Of a stretch of 64,000 nucleotides of DNA, positions 58,150 to 64,000 are shown one piece after another (within the stretch, counting starts at the first letter, position 1; the number at the start of each line of letters is the position of its first letter). The notes beneath the pieces were generated by a model, which saw only the letters and a program-made list of their open reading frames with translations, had not been told where the DNA came from and did not search any database. Made by a program: the position numbers and the translations under genes. Where the stretch lies: NCBI GenBank assembly GCA_015680685.1, contig MNCI01013688.1:14625-78624 (forward strand). The letters run 5' to 3'. The stretch comes from Gnetum montanum. Its lineage: Eukaryota; Streptophyta; Gnetopsida; Gnetales; Gnetaceae.

Positions 58150-61100
58150 TAGGCTTAGAAAGCCATGTTTTGAGGCTACAAGGCTACTAGGTGATTTCAG
58201 GCATCAATTAAGGTTTTTTTGAGGCTTTCACACTAGGCTCAACATGGAAACAATGACCCTTAATATGGAAACTAAGAAAACTAGGTGTTTTGGGGTGCTC
58301 AAAGGTCTAAATTTGAGGTTCCATGATGTTCCCAACATAGTGTACAGTCATATCCAACAAAATTAAGCACTCTAGAGGTCTGTGAAGGCCAAAAAATAGG
58401 TTCTAGAGCCTTGCCCCCTTGTTTCTATGCTAGCTAGTGTGGAAAAGATGGGGTTAAGCATGGAGAACCAAAATAAAAGTAAAAATACGGTCACACAAGT
58501 AGCTAGAAGCTAGATTTGGAACTTGTGCATCTCCTAGATTCATTCCAAGGAAATTTGAGGTAAGTTTGAGTGTTAAGATATGTCAAAATGGCTTCCCCAC
58601 CTTTTTTCACACTGAGCATAGTATCCTTAGCATGGAAAAAATAGGGAGAAACTTTTTTTATGGATATAGAGTGATTTAGAGGCACTTTTACTAGGTATCT
58701 AGGCCCCTAGGATTGTAGGGTTCAATTTTGCAAGTTTTTGGCTGGTTTTAGGCATCTTTGAAGGTTGTTTAAGGGTACTTAAGGTCTTCCGCCTTGTTTG
58801 CATACTAGTAGAGTTACTCCAATATAGACGAATGGGATGAATGGATTTTAGAGGTTGAAATGAGTTTAGACAAGTAAAATCTTGAGGCTATGAGGTCTTG
58901 GACTTCTTTAGTGTAAATCTTTAGCTTTTGAGAGTGTCATCTTACCTCCAAAAGTGGAAAAGTAGCTTTCCCCCTTGTTTCCACTCTAAGGAAGTTACTC
59001 TACCATGAAATAAGTAAGAATCCTAGATCTAGATCAATTTGGATCACAACTGACTATGCATGTTACCTCCCAAAGTTAAAGGGTTAAGGGCCATGGATCC
59101 ATGTCAAAATTTAGTAGTTTTGGACATCCCTAAGTAGTTTTTTGGCTACCCCATTTTTTCCATGTTGGGAATGGAGAGCTCAGCATGGAAAACTATGGTG
59201 AACCATTTTTTCTCCATTTGGAATCAATCTCATAAATTTTAAAGGCTCCAATAGCTGCTGCCATTGTTCTATAGCACATGAAAGATCATTTAATGTCATT
59301 CTGAGGTGTTTGGAAGCCCCAAAAAAGTTTTCCCTTGCGTTTTCACACTAGGTATACTATCCTCAACATGGAAAAATGGATCCTCAATGTAAAAGGACCA
59401 TGTAATTCAGATTTAGTCCAATTTTGACCTCAATCAACTATGCATGTTAGCCTTTGAGGCCACTAGGGTTAAGGACTAGGGTTTGGTTTCAAATTTTGGG
59501 CATTTTGGGTATTTCTAAGTGCTTTTTAGGCTTCCCCCATTTTTTCTACACTAGGAATAGGATGCTCAACGTGGAAAACTTGAGGGAATCAATTTTTCCC
59601 CTCCTAATATCATTTTTTTGAAGTTTAAAGGCTCCAAACGTTGTCGACAATGTCCTAGAGTGCATGCAAGTTTAGTTAATGTTGTTTTGAGGTAGTTATA
59701 GATCTTAAATAGGTCTCCTAATTTGCACATTGTGTAGCATGGAGGGGTGGAATTCCCAATGGGAAGCTGACATAAAACTTAGATCTAGCCTAGTTTTAAC
59801 TTCAATCAACCATGCATGTCAACACTTGAGGTCATTGGGGTTGGAAATTAGAGTTAAATTTGATCAGTAAATAGGTTTTCCAAGTGGTTTTTGAGATTCA
59901 CCCTCTTTTTGCACACTAGTAATAGTATATCCAAAATGGAAAAAATGAGGGTAAATTGATTTTTATCTTTTTGCATAATTTTTTATCATGCATGTAGGTC
60001 CTTGAGGTTACTAGTGACAATGGCCAATGCCTAGTCTCAAAATATTGTTATTTTGAAAGTTGATGAGTGGTTTTTGGGCTTTCCTCACACCCCCCCCCCC
60101 CCCCCCCCCCCCCCCCTCTTCNGCCAAGGCTTCAATGTTTAGTGTGGAAAAATTGGGGGAAAGCTTTTTGGCCCTTTGTGGCAACTTTTGATCATGCATG
60201 TAGGCTTCTAAGATTGCTGGCGTCAATTTTTGATACCTGATGTCAAAATTTGATTATTTCATGGGTCATTAAGCATTTTTTGGGCTTCCCCCCCTTTTTC
60301 CAAGCTATGGCTTCCATGCTTAACATGGAAAATTGAAGGGAAATTTTTTTGATCATTTTTCATCACCTTTGATCATGCATGCAAGTTCCTAAGGTTGCTA
60401 GTTATGACTACTATCATCTAATATTGATATGTGGTTGTTTCAAGGGTCTCTAGATAATTTTTTAGCTTTCGCCTATTTTACCACTCTGGGGGTTTGATGA
60501 TCAATGTGAAAAATTAGGGGGAATGTCTTTTTAGCTTCTTATGATCATTCTAGCAATGCATGAGTGTCCACAAGGTTACTAGCAATGGCCATTAGTGCCT
60601 AAGGTTAAGATCTTGTTGTTTTTAAGGTTGTGAGAGGGGCTTTTTAGGTTTTTCCCCTTCCATTCACACTAAGAGTGGAAGGCTCAATGTAGAATAGATC
60701 TCCATGAGTGAAGAAACTTAGATCTAGGCCAAATCAACAGCCAATCAACCATGCATGTCAACGTTCAAGGTTGCTGATATAGATAGTCAATGTTGGATGT
60801 CAAGATTTGATGGTTTGTAGGCTTCTAAGTGCCTTATGCAATCTCCCCCCTTCATCCATGTGAGGCATGATGGTCCTAATGTGGATGTGAGTGGGATGGT
60901 ACTTTTCTGCCATATTCGATAACTTTTGGAGCCTTTGAAAGCTCTAGAGGGTTCCATCAAGGTCTAGGTGTCACTAGGCATAAAGAAATGGTCATTAGGA
61001 AATCAATTTAGGTCATTTTTGGTTTTCCCCAACTATCCATACTGGGGGTAAGAGGTTCAGCATGGAGGAATCTTTCCCCAATATGGAAAACACCAAATCC

Positions 61101-61250
61101 CAAATTTTGACCAATTTTAACTAGTTTTGATAAGGGTTGGTAGGGTTCCAAGGCTACCAAAGATGCTTGGAGGGGTTATAGGTCACATGGGGCCCATTTT
61201 GGGGTCAAACTTCCTAGTGTAGATGCATGGGGTTAAGGTTTCCATAAGGT
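58150..61250. repeat. Degenerate tandem array, about 187-bp units, about 17 copies
   Basis: A composite phrase (C/T-rich run, CACACTAGG-like, then CTCAACATGGAAAA-like) recurs near 58210, 58420, 58600, 58790, 58980, 59150, 59335, 59535, 59720, 59905, 60090, 60285, 60470, 60655, 60845 and 61030. A second anchor (ATCATGCATG and variants) recurs near 59055, 59441, 59661, 59810, 59988, 60193, 60376, 60557 and 60751. Units are strongly diverged. A C-run at 60090-60116 and an N at 60122 lie inside one unit. Confidence 0.7.
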
Positions 61251-61679
61251 TTTAAGAGTCAAAATTGGTAAATATCTCAACATTGATGCAAGTTTTAGTT
61301 AAGAATGAAGGCACAAGGTGGGGCTCATAATCCAAAAAAATTTAAATTTAAAAAAGTGAAGGTTTTTCCTATCAAAAACCAGCATGAAATAGACTTTTTC
61401 CCTTGTATGTTAGTTCACTTGTAGTTATGGTGCACTGAATTGGTAATTGGGGTTTTAAGGTGTACTTTTAGGTTTTAGATGAGTTTTATATGTCAAATTT
61501 TGCAAGTTTTGATCACAACTGTCATTCTACAGCAACATCACATTGGAGGAGAGCCCTAGTAGAGGTTCTTATGGCAAAAAAAAATGAATTCTCAACATCA
61601 AAGACTCCCATCTTCCTCACAACCAATGTTGATCTCTCATCCTTCTCAGTTTCTAGCCATTCCCAGCATTGAGCCTACC
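61251..61679 (+). other. Presumed 5' region of the E4 antisense gene
   Basis: It is AT-rich. A 60-codon frame (61490-61672) shows no recognisable motif. No convincing TATA box was seen. Confidence 0.3.
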
Positions 61680-61807
61680 ATGGTGCCAAAGCAACATGGG
61701 GGAAAGAGCCAAAATCCAATGATTCAGAAGGTGGATGAACATTCTTGAGAGCTAGAAGAGGTACCTAGGTCCATCTCCATCTAGGCTTCTTCTACTATTG
61801 CTCCAAG

Positions 61808-63304
61808 GTAGGCATTTCTACCTATTTTCACCTTTTTTCTAAGGTTTTTTAAGTTTTGTCTTCTATGTGTTAGGGCCATTTTTTCTAGATCTACTCTGAT
61901 GGAGGGATTAAAATTAAATTCTAATGAAATTTCACCTCCTATTTTGGCCATTTCCACATGGATCCAAGGTTGTTTTGTTGTTTTAGCTTTTGAAGATTTG
62001 ATTTTGAAAATAGGGCTTATTGTTTCATGCTATTTCCCAAAATTTTGGGGTGGGCTGTTTTTTCAAATCTAGGCCTTAGGATTTATTAAAATTAAATTTT
62101 AACAAAATCCTACCCCACTATTTTGGTATGAATTTTAATGGGTTTTGATAGTTTTAGCTATTTCGACTATTTCCATGGCTATATGAAATCTAGGTTTTGA
62201 GGATTTTTAAAGTTTTAGCATGAAAAAGTAAGTAATGTTGTGTATTTTTATCCTAGTATAATAGCTACACATTTATAAAATTTAAGATTATACATTTTCA
62301 TCTCTTTTTTTAAGCTTTCCGATGGCTATTGTCTCTTTTAATTTGACCTTGAAATGAAGAAGTTATGGTTGTTTTCCTAATGTTGCACAGTTAGGTTGTT
62401 TATGCTGCTTTTGCAATTTTATGTGACTTTGTGAATTTTTTTGAAGGAAATAGAAACTATTTTTGTTATTTTCTAGTCATGGTTGCATATACATTAGATT
62501 TAGCTTTCCCACAGAGTTGGAATCACTCCAATTGGATTTAAAATAAATTTTCTACAAATTTTTTTACTAAGCATGTGTAATAAGGATGTGTGTGACGTTT
62601 TTGGATTATTGTCCAAATTGATGAATTTTTCCTACAAAGATAGAAAATTTTTTCAATTTTTTCTAAGCATGGATACATAGGGCTCAATTTGAGCTTTCAA
62701 ACGATGGTGAAATCACTCCATTTGGAGCTCAAACAGATTTTTTATGAAATTTTTGGCTATGGTTGTGTGAATCAAGGCAAAAATCACGGTTGCAATACAT
62801 TACCCATTTGAAAATAGAAGTGGTTGATATGTATAACTTATTTTTTTCTTTTGTGAACATGTAGAATTAATGCTTAATTTTACTTTTTCAAGAAGATTAA
62901 AAAAATTTTCTATTTTAAATAAGCTTTTACTATGGATACATGGCTTTTTCTAAGTTTATCATGCTTTTTCTAAATTTGTGCATGGCTTAGATGATTTTCC
63001 AAAATTTATGCATGCTTTGAATACTTTAGACATTTTTTCTAAACTTATGCTTCTTCTTCTCTCTCTCTCTCTTTTTAAATTTATGCATAGTGTAGATGCT
63101 ATTTTCTAAATCTATGCATAACTTGCATGTCTTTTCCAAGTTCATGCATAACTTCGATGCCTTTTCTAAATTTATGCATAATTTAGGCTAAGACTTAGTT
63201 TTAGCTATAATTTTTTGGCAATAAAGGCTATAAAATATGGCAACAATGCTATGTTATAATGTTAAGAATTTCAATTGGTTATAATGTTTTTGTACTTTGC
63301 TTCA
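61808..63304 (+). other. Presumed intron of the E4 antisense gene copy
   Basis: It is AT-rich with no long frame. A phrase AGCTTTC...CACTCCATTTGGA recurs near 62320, 62505 and 62690 (about 185 bp apart). A (CT)n run lies at about 63058-63071. Confidence 0.35.
62945..63185 (+). repeat. Minisatellite, about 35-40 bp, in the presumed intron
   Basis: About six or seven units of TTTTCTAAATTTATGCATAA and variants, separated by ACTTGCATG- or GTAGATGC-like ends. Confidence 0.65.
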
Positions 63305-64000
63305 TGCAAGATCTTTTTGAGACCTATCCTCATCATAGTGGAGCTAGTGGGTATCTTGTGCTACATTGGTCATCCTAAGACCAACACCCTACCACATGAC
63401 ATGCCATTTGGGAAACTCTCACTGTGGTTCTAGCTTGAGGCAAGGGACTTCCTTGCCTACCTTCTTAAGACCTTTAGTGTGATGTTGTGGTCATACTTGT
63501 TTGCAAATGTAGTTGGGGTTGTTATGGAAACCATGTTTCCTTGAGCATCTAACTTGATTGCTAGACACATTACTTCTAGAGGATAGTAAGGGAATTAGGC
63601 CAACGCAATGAAGTTCTAGAGTTGCTTGGTGTCAATATGTACCAATCTGGAATTTTGATGGATAGCTTCATGAACCCTGATGTAAAGGAATCATATCCTT
63701 TGTTTAGGTCTTGTGCATTTCCCAAACTACTATCACCAAAGAAGGTAATTGGCCTAGCACAAGGGTGGGCCTTTAAGAAGGTCCTGATGGAGGACATCAA
63801 ATTTGATTGGGCAGCTATTTTGGCTACTAGGCTTTGAGAGGAGATCCTTAGACTTCGTGTTGACACCTCTACGACAATCCATATGTACTTTGCATTCTTT
63901 GTAGGTTATCTGAAGAGGTTTGTGGAGTTTCTAGTGGTGTATAGGAATGGGCGATGGATTTCCCAAGACCCAAGCCAACTTTCTAGGCTTTGCATAAAGC

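Larger units (their letters stand above)
43012..64000 (-). mobile_element. E4: Tat-like Ty3/gypsy element, 5' part beyond the window
   Basis: On the minus strand, from the window edge inward: antisense gene copy (plus strand), 187-bp array, hairpin cluster, pol (interrupted by E3), hairpin cluster, purine tract, and 3' LTR ending at 43012. This order matches E2. The presumed target duplication is AACAT (43007-43011). Its partner lies outside the window, with gag-protease and the 5' LTR. Confidence 0.75.
61680..64000 (+). pseudogene. Second copy of the antisense gene, in E4 (runs off the window)
   Basis: A first exon from ATG 61680 (MVPKQHGGKSQ, KVDEHS) resembles exon 1 of the E2 gene (MSPKSERKH, KVDEVN) in length and shape and ends at CCAAG|GTAGGC (61807). 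After a presumed 1.5-kb intron, 63305 onward reads RPILIIVELVGILC and DFLAYLLKTFSVMLWSYLF. These match LIILEILGVLC and EFLQFLLQHFSVIVWSH of E2. The sequence then jumps to YPLFRSCAFPKLLS, FAFFVGYLKRFVEFLVVYRN and GRWISQD, matching E2 26860-26530. The part equivalent to LFVARH...CFQNPP is absent, so a deletion is likely. Stops are frequent. It is antisense to E4, as in E2. I could not confirm the intron phase here. Confidence 0.6.

Overview
This window reads as nuclear DNA of a land plant with a large, repeat-choked genome. A gymnosperm is my best guess but the sequence does not prove it. The evidence is long, stop-ridden LTR retrotransposons of both plant superfamilies, elements nested inside elements with matching target-site duplications, a leucine-rich-repeat remnant of a plant NLR resistance gene, and pervasive transition-type decay. 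I see no intact cellular gene, no rRNA or tRNA gene and no CRISPR array.

Layout. (a) 1-5224 is a mosaic: the gag start, primer-binding site and 5' LTR of a minus-strand gypsy element running off the left edge (E6), an NLR-LRR fragment, a coding-like segment of unknown identity, and a Ty1/copia gag remnant. (b) 5225-43011 is one old Athila-like element (E5) with its LTR at each end. It has been split by E1 (7438-16289, minus strand, target duplication TACCA) and by E2 (18271-36731, plus strand, target duplication ATGAG). (c) E4 (43012 to beyond 64000, minus strand) interrupts the 3' LTR of E5, and E3 (48265-57500, plus strand, target duplication GTGCT/GTACT) sits inside the pol of E4.

E1 to E4 form one related group of Ty3/gypsy elements, probably Tat lineage because E2 and E4 carry a second RNase H after the usual one. 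They share LTR ends (TGAAACACCA...), a polypurine tract (AACAAAGAGGGGCCA) and, where visible, a primer-binding site (TGGYRCTAGAAGGAGGGCC). E2 and E4 carry pol. E1 and E3 have gag and protease but no pol, so they look non-autonomous.

The most interesting object is an antisense gene inside E2 (29032 down to about 24820), between protease and reverse transcriptase. It has its own TATA box, a first ATG and three introns whose splice phases agree. Its product begins with a region resembling FCP1/NIF-type HAD phosphatases, followed by a domain I cannot name, a basic segment, acidic repeats and a tail. A second, diverged copy lies at 61680-64000, also antisense to its host E4. Small hairpins followed by TTAAACTAG cluster at the borders of the gag-pro, antisense-gene and pol modules in all four related elements. 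A degenerate tandem array of about 187-bp units (about 58150-61250) precedes the second antisense-gene copy.
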